NCBI GenBank assembly: GCA_040414675.1
Contig: JBEDUN010000164.1
Span: 1-64,000 of the forward strand
Source of the DNA: JARBAU01 sp040414675
GTDB lineage: Archaea; Thermoproteota; Nitrososphaeria; Nitrososphaerales; Nitrososphaeraceae
Length of the DNA: 64,000 bases
Direction: 5' to 3'
Both the position numbers and the translations under genes were made by a program. Under the pieces are notes generated by a model that saw only the letters and a list, made by a program, of their open reading frames with translations, was not told the origin of the DNA and did no database searches. Positions 54,802 through 64,000 of the stretch are shown one piece after another (the stretch's first letter is position 1; each line of letters starts with the position of its first letter).

Positions 54802-55569
54802 TTATTCTGGCTTATTGTAACTTCGGCTTTGATTAATTATTTCCTTATAACCGTCATCAAATTCATTCTTGACAATCTTGAAGGATTTAAAAAATTGCTG
54901 ATCGCTAGTCAGCATCTTGTTCAATAACCTGAAATTTTGAGTATTATTAGATGAGGTATTCGGAGTTGTTTGTACAGATTCTTCATGTTTGAATTCTCCT
55001 TTATTCGACGACAATGCTATCCTCACTAACATTATTTTTGATTGCCAGTCCAATTCGTATTCCAGCATTTTTTTTAAATCTTCAGAAAATGGAGCATTGG
55101 AATTTTTTGAACTCTTTAATAAATTAAATACATTTCTACAGCATATTCTAAGATATTGAGTGATATCGGCAGACAACATGGGAAAATATTCTCTAATACT
55201 ATTGGGATCAAAATATGAATACAGAAGGATTCTTAAAAGTGGATTCTCTTGATATCTTAGCAAAAGTAGATTAGAATAGTTCTGCATATTTATGAAGATA
55301 TACAACAAGCAGCAAGTTGTCAATTCGTATGAGGTCCCATCACGCAGTAGGTTTTCGTTTTTCTTCTCAATGAGCCCATTTTTAATTAATTTCATTAAAA
55401 GAGGACCCTCATCGAAATCAAATTTGTCACGTTTAAGTTTGAAATATGAGGATATTTTTTTCTTAGAATATGATGATTTGATCACCTTGATTAGAACCAC
55501 TTTTTCTCTTTCTGATAATTCGATAGTATCACATTTACTTAAGTCGTCCAAGAACGTGGTGATGTCCAT
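54802..55569 (-). CDS. Hypothetical protein, 255 residues
   Basis: I do not recognise the family. The N-terminus could be a helix-turn-helix (EREKVVLIKVIKSSYSKKKI, GPLLMKLIKNGLIEKKN). The rest is largely helical with Leu-rich segments (LLYIFINMQNYSNLLLL) and a Ser/Asn-rich linker near the C-terminus. It has no signal peptide. ATG 55569 is acceptable. The gene at 54074 lies downstream on the same strand, 116 bp away. Confidence 0.55.
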   Translation of the reverse strand: MDITTFLDDLSKCDTIELSEREKVVLIKVIKSSYSKKKISSYFKLKRDKFDFDEGPLLMKLIKNGLIEKKNENLLRDGTSYELTTCCLLYIFINMQNYSNLLLLRYQENPLLRILLYSYFDPNSIREYFPMLSADITQYLRICCRNVFNLLKSSKNSNAPFSEDLKKMLEYELDWQSKIMLVRIALSSNKGEFKHEESVQTTPNTSSNNTQNFRLLNKMLTSDQQFFKSFKIVKNEFDDGYKEIINQSRSYNKPE

Positions 55570-55876
55570 GGTTTGTTTCCTTAAGTAATCTTAAGACAAA
55601 GATGTTAATATTAACCACTCAGGTCCTAACAGCGTCGACAAGCTATCTATATGTTATAAGATGAATTCAATTCACGGAAGTGATCTCGAAGTAACTATAC
55701 CGAAAATCTAATTATTAGAGATAACGCATCCAGAAGACCAAAATATCTCTTTATAAACTACCAAACTGAATCTGGTAGACTCACTACTAGATGTATATAC
55801 ATTCCTTGTTCCGGTTCGATTCAATCCTAATTAGAATTTTCGTAGCCGCCTTTGTGCAACATCCTATACAGTATAA
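55570..55876. other. Divergent intergenic region
   Basis: A 6-bp stem (CTACCA/TGGTAG) at 55759-55779 and a GGTTCGATTC near 55814 look tRNA-like but do not fold into one. Otherwise it is AT-rich promoter sequence. Confidence 0.35.
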
Positions 55877-56566
55877 ATGAAGGGTTTGTTAATATGCTGG
55901 TCTATGAAGTTAAGGGAGTACAAGGTAAATCCCGCCTTGATCGTGATCGACGTTCAGAATGGCTTTGTTAGCAAGGGTGGATCATACGATCTACTAAAGA
56001 TGGATACCAGTAATTACAGGAACGTTATTCCCACTATCCGCAAGCTAATAGAGGCATGTAGGTCATATCGTCTTCCGATATTCTATACTCAAGCAGTTCG
56101 CGAGTCATCCGGGATAGATTTACTTACAAAAACCCATAAAATATTGCCTAGGTCTAGAGAAGAAAGAATAAAAAAGCGACCTATCTGTGTCAGAGGTAGT
56201 TGGGATGCGGAAATAGTTGATGAAATTAGACCTTCGCAAGCAGATCATATTGTGTTGAAAAGAAGAGATTCTGCATTTCACGACACAGAGATAGCTGTTT
56301 GGCTGAGGAGTTTGAGCGTTAATACAATCATCTTTTGCGGTATCGATACATCGATTTGTGTTGAGACCTCGCTTAGAGATGCATTTAATTTAGGATATGA
56401 TGTGGTCCTAATCTCAGATGCAACTGCTTCAAGTAACGAAAAGCACTATGAATCAACATTAGAAAATGTTAAAGGATACTACGGGCTAGTCATGGATCTC
56501 GCAGAACTCATCAGTCACCTGGATTCAAGCAATTCTAATTCGACCAACAATAAAAAGAGAATCTAA
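55877..56566 (+). CDS. Isochorismatase-family cysteine hydrolase
   Basis: The 229-residue protein has the triad Asp25 (ALIVIDVQNGF), Lys128 (DHIVLKRRDSAF) and Cys161 (CGIDTSICVETSLRDA). The cis-peptide region GIDTS is standard. Members hydrolyse isochorismate, nicotinamide or other amides; nicotinamidase metal ligands are not clear here. The frame starts at ATG 55877, but ATG 55904 (MKLREYKVNPALIVID) is nearer the conserved start. The C-terminus is Asn/Ser-rich. The substrate is unknown. Confidence 0.85.
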   Translation: MKGLLICWSMKLREYKVNPALIVIDVQNGFVSKGGSYDLLKMDTSNYRNVIPTIRKLIEACRSYRLPIFYTQAVRESSGIDLLTKTHKILPRSREERIKKRPICVRGSWDAEIVDEIRPSQADHIVLKRRDSAFHDTEIAVWLRSLSVNTIIFCGIDTSICVETSLRDAFNLGYDVVLISDATASSNEKHYESTLENVKGYYGLVMDLAELISHLDSSNSNSTNNKKRI

Positions 56567-56590
56567 GACAACCTTACAGGTCGTTTGTAA

Positions 56591-57712
56591 TTATATCACA
56601 CCTGCCTCTCGAAGTTTTTGGGGTAGGTAATTCTCTGCCAGATAGCGGAATCCATGTTTGAAAAATGCATCCAATTCGCATTTTTCTTTTCGTTGGATAA
56701 AGAGATTCAGTTCCTTCTGCCATTGCCTATCTTTAAGCCATGGCTTCTTTTTCATATCATTAGCTCGATTAAGATCCTCTTCTGAAGCGGCCAGTCTTGC
56801 CACCTCTGGAATATTATAGTCATAAATGTCTGAAAACATCATTCCTAACACCTTCGCATCCGGTGTAACTAACCGCTCGCTATCATAGCTCAATGATTCA
56901 CTTCCAATCTTGTATCTCAACGCAATTCCTAGACCCCACGGGTCAGCGTCTGCAAATATAACTACAGGTTTTTTCCATTCTTGATTCAGTGCTCTCACCA
57001 TCATTCTGGTTGCACGGTCAGGTTCTCCTGATCCAGTCATCAATATTGCATTATATTTTTGTATAAATCCAGATTTTCGGATATTGTTAAGTACTGTATC
57101 TTTTTCAACAACCATAACAAAGTCAGCCTGAACATTAACTATTTCCAAATCTCGAATATTAGTAGGGACAAGCTGTGAAGTTGCTCTACTTCCCAGATTG
57201 CAATCAATGAGGTCCCCTCCAACACGTAAGGTGATAGGTCCAGAAATCATTCCCTTTGGTTTGGATGTAACTGAAAATTCTTCTCTGGGAACTCCAGTTA
57301 TCAATTCGATGGCCTTGATGGCATCATCTGAATTATCTTGTGTGTTCCAAAATTTTTGCTTATTTTTTTCATCTCCGACAGTGCTAAGTGTGGCGTAGTA
57401 CATTCCTCTAATAGTGCTCTCCATCTCTTCATCTAAGAGTTTCCTTACTGCGTTTGCCATCACGATATATTGTGAGAACGTTGGAATCTTCTTAGTATTC
57501 TCTGGACTAATCTGTACAGTTTTATTACCAATGGTAAGCATCCTTTTCTCATCAGACCAAATTGTATTATCATATCCGACTTTTGCTATATCTAAGACAG
57601 GCAGGGCCTTATCAGAAATGATATTCCTACTTACATCCGACATCATTAATTTAATCCTCTTAATTACTTCCTGATGCCGTTTATCTCTAGTGGGCATATT
57701 TAGATTCAGCAC
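56591..57712 (-). CDS. top6A: DNA topoisomerase VI subunit A
   Basis: The 373-residue protein is Spo11-like. The catalytic Tyr is in RGMYYATLSTV (Tyr105-Tyr106). The Toprim metal sites are VVEKDTVLNNI near residue 212 and IFADADPWGLGIALRYK near residue 258. It breaks double-stranded DNA to relax supercoils with subunit B, whose gene lies 57 bp upstream on the same strand. ATG 57712 (MLNLNMPTRDKR) is fine. It converges on the isochorismatase gene. Confidence 0.95.
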   Translation of the reverse strand: MLNLNMPTRDKRHQEVIKRIKLMMSDVSRNIISDKALPVLDIAKVGYDNTIWSDEKRMLTIGNKTVQISPENTKKIPTFSQYIVMANAVRKLLDEEMESTIRGMYYATLSTVGDEKNKQKFWNTQDNSDDAIKAIELITGVPREEFSVTSKPKGMISGPITLRVGGDLIDCNLGSRATSQLVPTNIRDLEIVNVQADFVMVVEKDTVLNNIRKSGFIQKYNAILMTGSGEPDRATRMMVRALNQEWKKPVVIFADADPWGLGIALRYKIGSESLSYDSERLVTPDAKVLGMMFSDIYDYNIPEVARLAASEEDLNRANDMKKKPWLKDRQWQKELNLFIQRKEKCELDAFFKHGFRYLAENYLPQKLREAGVI

Positions 57713-57769
57713 TCCTGAATTGTACGTTACTCAAGTTGTATAGCCTTTCCGATACTGAGTGATATGTAA

Positions 57770-59662
57770 TTATCGCTCCTTCACTCTCCGAGTCTTACTT
57801 CCAGTCTGTTTTGAAACTCTGTTATCCGTTAGTTTGAGATGGTCAACTAGGTTTTTTTCTGACTCTATTTCTCCTTGCCTACTTTCCGACACATTCTTCG
57901 TCTTAATGATGTGCATAGGGTTGGATCGTACTGCATCTGTTTCTCCTATCCTATTTTCTACCAGTTTTAGGAACGCATCAGAAAGTTTTTTTGCGTCTAT
58001 TTTGATCGACTCTGAAATCGCGTCAACTATTAGTGGAATATAGTGCTTGTAAAGTCGAAGCCTGTTTTCAGCCTCCTTAATCCTAATTTCTTTGCGTATC
58101 TGTGCACTCACTTTTTTGTAAAGATCACCCAAACACAATCTCATGTATTTTTTTAGGCTTCCTTCTGACGCGATACTCTCCTTTCCTGCAGTTTTGTAAG
58201 GAATCTTTGTGGAACATATGTGAAAGAAAATATGAATTGGAAGAAGATCAATGGCGCGGTCAGATTTTACATCTGGGTTGAAGAATTGCTCTTTAACATC
58301 CTTCTTGGTAATGCCCATCTTATTAATTTCTACCTCAGATACCACTTCACGGGCTACGTCAGAACCCTCGTCATATAGTAACGGTATTTTGTTCGCAAAT
58401 CTGTATAGCCTGAAAGAATTTATATTTCCGCCATATGCTATGCCACATTCAACTATTGTTGCTCGATTGTTGATAATGCAAGTTTTTGAAGAATACGCGG
58501 TGAGTGCAGGTTTTAGCACTCTGACTGATAGTTGCGAACTGGGAGTTTCAAAGCTATTGTTCTCTCTTTTAGTTACGATAGTGTATTCTTCCATCATACC
58601 CGCAGTCAATATCTGCTCGCCAACCGGGCTAAGGTGATCGGTATTCGGAGACTGAAATTTGGTTTGCCTACAAGCGTTTACTATTTTTATCAATTCATGC
58701 TCGTCATACTTTGTGGCATTTTTCAATTCTACTCCAGCCCTCGATAGTATTTCCTTTGCCTTTTCGTTTGACATCTTTTGGAATGAATTACACAATATTC
58801 CCTGAATCGTAGTCTTTTGGTTAGTAAAGGTAAAAATGGCCCTTTTCAATGTTTTAAGGTCCATGTCTGATGGATGTGGCAAAACCTCACTCGAGGGTTC
58901 AGGCATTTTATTAGTACGCCGTTCGAACACAACGCTGCCTTCGTCTGTGGTAAAAGTTATAATGGCATAAGGGTTAACTATACTAGTTTGACTAATGTAA
59001 TCATAAATTTTGCTTTTTGTGATCGGAGATAGCCTGGCACGCAACATGGCCTCTATTTTGAAACCCGATTTTGAATTAACAGAATTTCCATATTTTTTAA
59101 TGTCCTTTGACAAAACAATCGGCTTATTAGTTCCAATATCTGTTCTAAGTTCAAAATAGAATTCGTCAGTTCCTTCAAGAGTCTTAGTCCAGACCTTAAG
59201 AGGGTGATCCGTATCCTTGGTAGAAAATGCCGCGATCATTTTGAGCCCGACCCCAAATAAACCCCGTTGTTGCTTTTCAACATACTTGCCTGAAGTTAAA
59301 AAGGAGCACACCGCGACTGGCACCTTGTCAGGAGGAATGCCTACCCCATTATCTTCACATGTAATAATCCACATGTCATTTAGTGAATCATATGTTTTTA
59401 AAGACAAGGAAATACTTGGTAATATGTGATCTACTTCGCAAGAGTCAAGGGCATTTTCTATTAATTCCCTAACTGCCATGTATAAGATGCGCTCGCCTGT
59501 AAAACCCGCCAAAGCTGAATTATCAACAAAAAATTCGGATTCGGCTTTTCTATCATAACGTACTTTACCGTTATTAGGTAAAACTCCAGCTTGGGTTCTC
59601 CTAATTTGAGTAGTAATCTCTGTACTTGTACGTTGTTTCAATCGACTCTTGTATTCAGACAA
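57770..59662 (-). CDS. top6B: DNA topoisomerase VI subunit B
   Basis: The 630-residue protein has the GHKL ATPase motifs: ELIENALDSCEVD near residue 63, DNGVGIPPDKVP near residue 98, and QRGLFGVGLKMIAAFS near residue 127. The middle H2TH part (MSNEKAKEILSRAGV near residue 292) and the transducer with the switch Lys (ECGIAYGG, FANKIPLLYDEGSD) follow. The C-terminal basic tail (TKNVSESRQGEIESEKN) is Ser/Lys-rich. It drives strand passage with ATP. ATG 59662 is good. A 52-residue gene lies 41 bp upstream on the same strand. Confidence 0.95.
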   Translation of the reverse strand: MSEYKSRLKQRTSTEITTQIRRTQAGVLPNNGKVRYDRKAESEFFVDNSALAGFTGERILYMAVRELIENALDSCEVDHILPSISLSLKTYDSLNDMWIITCEDNGVGIPPDKVPVAVCSFLTSGKYVEKQQRGLFGVGLKMIAAFSTKDTDHPLKVWTKTLEGTDEFYFELRTDIGTNKPIVLSKDIKKYGNSVNSKSGFKIEAMLRARLSPITKSKIYDYISQTSIVNPYAIITFTTDEGSVVFERRTNKMPEPSSEVLPHPSDMDLKTLKRAIFTFTNQKTTIQGILCNSFQKMSNEKAKEILSRAGVELKNATKYDEHELIKIVNACRQTKFQSPNTDHLSPVGEQILTAGMMEEYTIVTKRENNSFETPSSQLSVRVLKPALTAYSSKTCIINNRATIVECGIAYGGNINSFRLYRFANKIPLLYDEGSDVAREVVSEVEINKMGITKKDVKEQFFNPDVKSDRAIDLLPIHIFFHICSTKIPYKTAGKESIASEGSLKKYMRLCLGDLYKKVSAQIRKEIRIKEAENRLRLYKHYIPLIVDAISESIKIDAKKLSDAFLKLVENRIGETDAVRSNPMHIIKTKNVSESRQGEIESEKNLVDHLKLTDNRVSKQTGSKTRRVKER

Positions 59663-59703
59663 CTTAATTTAACTTTTTATAAGTAAAGTATAGCACTTTA
59701 AGG

Positions 59704-59862
59704 CTAAAAATCAGACCAGTATGGAGTAACCGAGTTCCTCAATTCGTGTATTCTAAAACTAGCAACATGGACAAAGAACCTTTTTTTTGATTTTTCTACT
59801 ACAATATAGTCTGATCCGCATCCAACTATATTACCTCTCATCAAGTCCTTCAACGTCTTCAT
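59704..59862 (-). CDS. Small protein upstream of top6B, 52 residues
   Basis: The short frame encodes MKTLKDLMRGNIVGCGSDYI, then VVEKSKKRFFVHVASFRIHEL and a polar tail ending YWSDF. The alternating hydrophobic pattern around IVGCGSDYIVVEK and RFFVHVASFRI looks like a small beta-barrel (SH3/OB-like) domain. It begins with ATG 59862, ends 41 bp before top6B, and runs in the same direction, so it may be co-transcribed. I know no family for it. An in-frame stop lies just upstream. Confidence 0.5.
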   Translation of the reverse strand: MKTLKDLMRGNIVGCGSDYIVVEKSKKRFFVHVASFRIHELRNSVTPYWSDF

Positions 59863-60380
59863 GGAGTACAAAATCTATGTTAGGCATTATTAAATATATA
59901 TTCATTCACAGAATGACAATATCCAAAATTAAAAAAGACACATGACGTTGTGTAGTTGTATGGCTTATCAAAAGAATAAGAACAAATAGAATATTTTAGG
60001 TATTGTCTCTTTTTGCTAGATTCTCTGACTTTCAGTATTATACGATTAAAATCCAGAATGCAATTGGGTAATGATTGAGACTCGATTATTCATGTTGTGA
60101 CTTTTGAATAGACAGAAGGTTTTCCTATTTTGGTATGTACCTGCGTATTGTATGTTTTTATCCTCTATAATGTGGAAAAAAATTCTTTATTTAAAATTGG
60201 CAACCATGATTTTACAAACCTCAAACTTTTAGGGATAATTTATATTTGAAAAATCTTGAGATATACAATATCGGAAGTTGCAGTCGTAAAACCCCAAATC
60301 GTTTTATCACAAACATTACAGTAGATCGGACCATATCTTTGGTGCTAACCTATGATTTCTTGCTCTAGTATAGCAATATA
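59863..60380. other. Gene-free promoter region
   Basis: AT-rich spacer between the divergent topoisomerase and aspartate-kinase operons. I see no RNA gene or strong repeat. Confidence 0.4.
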
Positions 60381-61847
60381 TTGCGCTTTCGATACTCAAA
60401 TTTCCGATCGATTTCTTTGGTTCCTCTTGTAATTGCTAAATTTGGTGGTAGCGTCCTTGGATTAGATGGTGCGGGTATAGATAACACGATCGACAGAATC
60501 AAACAAATCTGTGAAAAATCTAAAGTAGTAGCTGTTTTCTCAGCTCCGCTCACTACATATGCAGATAAGATTAGCTCAATGACTGATGTATCTATTAGTA
60601 TTGGCCGGAGTTACGCAGCTTCTGCTCCCTTAGATCTCGAAACCGTTTCACAGGTATATCAGAAAATTGCTAAAAAATATCTTAATGAGATTTTTTATGA
60701 TGACTTTCAAGGTCATTTTGACAAATTTAATCATAGAATTATAATTTCTTTGAAGCAGGCAGCAGAGAATAGAAGATTTGTCGATTTGATACGATCAAGA
60801 ACTTTGGCATATGCGGGAGAGATTACGATGTCCTACTTGATGGATTTCATAATGAAGTCGAATGGAATTAAATCTAGTCACGTGGATATAGATAATTGGC
60901 CAATTATTACAGATGACAATTTTGAGGCAGCTAATTTCATACTAGAAGAATCTAAACGTCACTTGAATCATCTGATTGATTTGATAGAGAGAAATGATGT
61001 CGTATCGATAGGGGGTTTCATAGGCAAGACCATTGATGGTCTGGAAACAACGTATGAACGAGGTGGCTCTGATAGAACTGCTGCAGATCTAGCGATACTA
61101 TTGCAGTCCAAATATGATGTGAGCATGGATTTCGCCAAAGATAGTGCAGTACTAAGTGCCGATCCAAAAATAGTCTTTCATAACCTTGAGTTTGTTAAAT
61201 ATCTTTCATATAATGAAGCTAGGTTAGCTGGTATGTTTGGGATGAAAATCCTTGATCCTATTGCTATTAAAGAGATTAATGATAACAAACTTGATATCCC
61301 AGTCGTAATTACTAATCTTAATGATCCAACAATAAAGACTACAATTCGTAAGGACGTCCCTGTTACAGAAAATGAGAATTTTGTGAAAATTATAACAGGC
61401 AAAAAGAACTGTGCAATAGTGAGAATGAACAGCGAATCGGCTAATCACCTAATAGCATCACTGGAAAAAGAAAAATTGTATCATGATTTCATTAAGCTGT
61501 CCCCTTATGTACAGGATGAGATAGAGATCACGCGATTGTTATTCCTAGATGCAGACTACCTTAGAAGACATGAACGTATTGTAAGGGCATACGATTCTAA
61601 CACACAGATTGTATACGGAAGAGGTGCAGTAACACTAATCGGGGATAAGATGTGGAAAATCCCAGGAATCGTATCTACAGTTAGTAGTACTGTAGGAGAT
61701 CATAATATCAACATATTAAACCTAGATGCACAAGAAGAGACTTCCAGAATTTTAATCGTTGTAGAGGATAGAAATACTACAGTAGGGGATACTGTGAAAG
61801 CCATTCATGAACATCGAAACCAAATACTCAATGGAGTCAATCAATGA
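60381..61847 (+). CDS. Aspartate kinase
   Basis: The 488-residue protein has VIAKFGGSVLGLDGAG near the N-terminus, then SIGGFIGKTIDGLETTYERG and GGSDRTAADLAILLQ near residue 223. Regulatory ACT domains fill the last 150 residues (VGDHNINILNLDAQEETSRILI). It phosphorylates aspartate for Lys, Thr and Met synthesis; feedback by amino acids through the ACT part is usual. The frame opens at TTG 60381, but TTG 60417, directly before VPLVIAKFGG, is closer to the family start. The next gene, IlvE, overlaps by 4 bp. Confidence 0.9.
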   Translation: MRFRYSNFRSISLVPLVIAKFGGSVLGLDGAGIDNTIDRIKQICEKSKVVAVFSAPLTTYADKISSMTDVSISIGRSYAASAPLDLETVSQVYQKIAKKYLNEIFYDDFQGHFDKFNHRIIISLKQAAENRRFVDLIRSRTLAYAGEITMSYLMDFIMKSNGIKSSHVDIDNWPIITDDNFEAANFILEESKRHLNHLIDLIERNDVVSIGGFIGKTIDGLETTYERGGSDRTAADLAILLQSKYDVSMDFAKDSAVLSADPKIVFHNLEFVKYLSYNEARLAGMFGMKILDPIAIKEINDNKLDIPVVITNLNDPTIKTTIRKDVPVTENENFVKIITGKKNCAIVRMNSESANHLIASLEKEKLYHDFIKLSPYVQDEIEITRLLFLDADYLRRHERIVRAYDSNTQIVYGRGAVTLIGDKMWKIPGIVSTVSSTVGDHNINILNLDAQEETSRILIVVEDRNTTVGDTVKAIHEHRNQILNGVNQ

Positions 61848-62755
61848 CAAGAAAAATTTGGATGGATGGTACCATTGTAGATTGGGATGACGCGAAAATT
61901 CATATACTAACACATAGTCTTCATTATGGCACCGCAGTTTTTGAAGGTATTCGCTGTTATAACACCACCCAAGGTCTAACAATTTTCAGATTAGATGATC
62001 ATATTCAGAGATTAATAGATAGCTGCAAGATTTACTACATGAATTTGACGTACTCTGCCGAACATATAAAGAAAGCTGTACTCGAAACGGTAAAGACAAA
62101 CGGATCCGAAAATTACTATGTGCGTCCTATTGTTTATTATGGCTACGGGAAGATGGGTGTGAATCCCCTTCCCAACAAAGTTTGTATGGCAGTCGCTGCT
62201 TGGATATGGGACGAATCAATCTATATGCATCCTGGTGATGGTATCAGGGCAATGGTCTCAACTTGGACGAGGATTGACAGCAGATCTCTTCCAGTTTTGG
62301 CAAAAGCGACCGCAAACTATGCAAACTCTGTTTTGGCAAGAATTGAGGCAATAAATCAAGGATACGATGAGGCCATTTTATTAAACTCCTATGGCAGAGT
62401 GGCAGAAGCTACTACCGAGAATGTTTTCATAGTAAAAGAACATCGTTTGATAACGCCGCCACTGACTGCAGGAGCTTTGCGTGGTATCACGAGGGACAGT
62501 ATTCTCACTTTAGCGAGAGAGATGGGATTAGAGTCTTCAATTTCAGATTTTGGGAGGGAAGATCTTTATTTAGCTGATGAAATTTTTTTGTGCGGTACAG
62601 CAGCTGGTATAAAGCCGGTGACCGAAATCGACCATAGAATAGTTGGTGGGGGCAAAGTCGGGGAATTTACGAGAAGACTTACTAACAAATATCAGGATGT
62701 GCTTGCGGGGAAGGATAGTAAGTACAGTAAGATTTGGCTTACATCAGTTAGATAA
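61844..62755 (+). CDS. ilvE: Branched-chain-amino-acid aminotransferase
   Basis: The 303-residue class-IV PLP enzyme begins IWMDGTIVDWDDAKIHILTH, then HYGTAVFEGIRCYNT near residue 28. The PLP lysine is in LPVLAKATANYANS near residue 150. EATTENVFIVKEHRLITPPL near residue 187 and the cofactor-phosphate loop FLCGTAAGIKPVTEID near residue 246 follow. It transfers the amino group in Ile, Leu and Val synthesis. Its ATG overlaps the aspartate-kinase stop (ATGA), so the two are translationally coupled. D-amino-acid aminotransferase is a less likely alternative. Confidence 0.9.
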   Translation: MTRKIWMDGTIVDWDDAKIHILTHSLHYGTAVFEGIRCYNTTQGLTIFRLDDHIQRLIDSCKIYYMNLTYSAEHIKKAVLETVKTNGSENYYVRPIVYYGYGKMGVNPLPNKVCMAVAAWIWDESIYMHPGDGIRAMVSTWTRIDSRSLPVLAKATANYANSVLARIEAINQGYDEAILLNSYGRVAEATTENVFIVKEHRLITPPLTAGALRGITRDSILTLAREMGLESSISDFGREDLYLADEIFLCGTAAGIKPVTEIDHRIVGGGKVGEFTRRLTNKYQDVLAGKDSKYSKIWLTSVR

Positions 62756-62801
62756 CAGTGTTTATGAGGTAGAATTATAGAAATGGCTACTAAATGTCCT
62801 T

Positions 62802-63509
62802 ATGGTTATATTAAGGGGATTTATACATTCTATTGAATTAGACTTGTCATTTTTTACCAAGGAACTGACGGATCTGAGATCCGATGCTAATCCAAAACGG
62901 TGGATCTCCCCTTATCGTAACACGTCACTATTGCACCTTTTTCTAATGGTTCTGTATTATCATGCAATTGGAGTGTTACTAATGCTAGGTGGGTCATATG
63001 CAGTTCAGCTATCGATGAATGACCACAGTCCTTCAAGTATTCCTAGATACCTCGTGCCTGTTTTAGGTGCTGGTCCTATTGAAGAATCGATCTTCTTTGG
63101 AATTCCTTACTATGCCACAGGAAACATTGTTGTTGTGATAGTTTCTGGTGCTGCTTGGGTGATGCTTCATATCTTTAATACTAAGTCTCTCGACGCGGCA
63201 AGTCTCTCATATTCAAACTGGCTCTTTGTGATGCCTTCTTTTTTTTATAGTCTGAGAACGTGGATAAGTGGGAAAGGATGGTTTGCAATACTTGCTCACT
63301 CGTCATGGAATGGGATATTTTTCGTATTGGGTTGCGCTTACAATGAATATAGATGCTCCCTGATTCCGTCTTCCGGAGCATCACCTCTTATCCAGGTCAT
63401 GGAAATAGTACTATCAATTGCCCTGGTCACTGCCCTAACATATTTCTTGTATCGAAGGCGAGTCAGGATTAGAGCTGAATCAGGCACTAACAAAAAATCC
63501 TTCTATTAA
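62802..63509 (+). CDS. CPBP-family intramembrane metalloprotease homolog
   Basis: The 235-residue protein has about six hydrophobic segments. Motif 1 is GPIEESIFFGIP with Glu94 and Glu95, motif 2 is VMLHIFNT with His123, and motif 3 is LAHSSWNGIFF with His166 and Asn170. These are the Rce1/CPBP (Abi) catalytic positions. The usual Arg after EE (EExxxR) is Gly here, so activity may be altered. Members cleave prenylated proteins, export peptides or defend against phage or toxins. It lies 46 bp after ilvE and may share its transcript. A basic N-terminus and C-terminus are cytosolic. Confidence 0.75.
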   Translation: MVILRGFIHSIELDLSFFTKELTDLRSDANPKRWISPYRNTSLLHLFLMVLYYHAIGVLLMLGGSYAVQLSMNDHSPSSIPRYLVPVLGAGPIEESIFFGIPYYATGNIVVVIVSGAAWVMLHIFNTKSLDAASLSYSNWLFVMPSFFYSLRTWISGKGWFAILAHSSWNGIFFVLGCAYNEYRCSLIPSSGASPLIQVMEIVLSIALVTALTYFLYRRRVRIRAESGTNKKSFY

Positions 63510-64000
63510 GGAGTCAGTATGAATGTCTTATGGTAAGTATGATATGAATTGGGAATGTTCTTAGATATCTGCAAATAAACTTGATAGCTATTAATCTGTT
63601 ATAGTATTATATTCATGTTTTCTAACCGAACTGTTCCGTTTTATGTGGTAGCTGTTAACAGAAAGTATTGCTTACTAAATATAGTTGATTCCAGGTCAAT
63701 CTATCGAGATTTGACATTAGCGGTTTCATATAAAGGTGCTTTCTGTACCACCGCTATTTAGAAATTAATTACAAGAACTATCTTTACAATCAGACGGCAT
63801 CATTTTAACTTAGTTTCATAACACCGAGTTTAAATGTTCCTCAAAGGGATTTATTCAAAGGGGCTTAGCTAAAGAGATTGATTAATATCGAATCCCCATT
63901 GGGTCGTGGAGACAAAGGCAAGGGAAAACATGCAGCCTCTACAGAAAACAGAAGAATGGTTTGGGAGAGGGTTGTGTGGCCTTTAGTACTAGATCTAAAC
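63510..64000. other. Gene-free right edge with a possible open frame
   Basis: From 63869 one plus-strand frame is open to the window end. It includes TTG at 63878 and 63899 and encodes SPLGRGDKGKGKHAASTENR, continuing with a Trp/Val-rich stretch. It could be the start of the next gene, but about 40 codons cannot decide this. The rest is AT-rich without recognised features. Confidence 0.3.

Noticed and set aside
55759..55830. GGTTCGATTC resembling a T-loop, with a nearby 6-bp stem
   Set aside because: The flanking bases do not form a T-stem and no acceptor or D-arm is found.
1..64000. Insertion sequences, prophage, CRISPR arrays, rRNA
   Set aside because: No transposase or integrase motifs, no regularly spaced repeats and no rRNA-like sequence were seen.

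Overview
The window reads as AT-rich chromosomal DNA of an archaeon, most likely a member of the Nitrososphaerota (Thaumarchaeota), possibly a Nitrososphaera/Nitrosocosmicus-like ammonia oxidiser. The evidence is a histone, ribosomal protein S17e, topoisomerase VI A and B, class I lysyl-tRNA synthetase, archaeal Elp3, KEOPS Cgi121 and a family-4 uracil-DNA glycosylase. TATA boxes lie about 25 bp before transcripts with little or no leader, GTG and TTG starts are frequent, and gene-free stretches can exceed 1 kb. The genus is an inference. I found no tRNA, rRNA, CRISPR array or insertion sequence.

Layout. 0-6 kb: a surface-glycan or small-thiol locus with a nucleotide-sugar dehydrogenase (cut by the window edge), a PIG-L/BshB-like deacetylase, two ATP-grasp ligases, a BshC-like protein with an inserted zinc ribbon, and a PHP hydrolase. 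6.9-10.5 kb: a DUF92 membrane protein, a nitrilase-type amidase, and a thiolase with its DUF35 partner. 10.6-18.9 kb: small unknown, secreted and membrane proteins, a GcvH-TusA fusion, UDG, histone and TatD. 19-25.5 kb: S17e followed by a concentration of tRNA-modification genes (ubiquitin-like protein, Cgi121, THUMP/Tan1, TsaC, LysRS, Elp3). 25.5-34.7 kb: sparsely coding, with PurM, a DtxR/MntR-type regulator, a decayed msrA pseudogene and a ModBC-type transporter lacking a binding protein. 34.7-45.6 kb: an MFS exporter, MoaA, and a regulator/membrane-protein pair plus an ABC ATPase with very large secreted COG1361-like proteins. The last two groups share an almost identical palindromic operator. 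46-56.6 kb: a YkgJ-type cysteine-cluster protein with an ArsA/Get3 ATPase, a protein phosphatase, ThiC, NadE, a MESH1-like HD hydrolase and an isochorismatase-type hydrolase. 56.6-63.5 kb: a topoisomerase VI operon with an unlisted 52-residue gene upstream, aspartate kinase-IlvE, and a CPBP protease.

Four systems stand out. (1) The deacetylase/BshC-like/ATP-grasp locus resembles the last steps of bacillithiol synthesis or an aminoacyl decoration of a sugar. (2) The GcvH-TusA fusion has arginine where the lipoyl lysine should be. (3) Two promoters carry the same 17-bp palindrome, linking a winged-helix regulator to a permease-less ABC/secreted-protein locus. (4) The tRNA-modification island gathers enzymes acting on positions 12, 34 and 37. 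Four short genes and one pseudogene were found by reading between the larger open frames: 11189-11329, 13859-14029, 59704-59862, the zinc-finger gene at 48286-48474, and msrA at 30869-31287.
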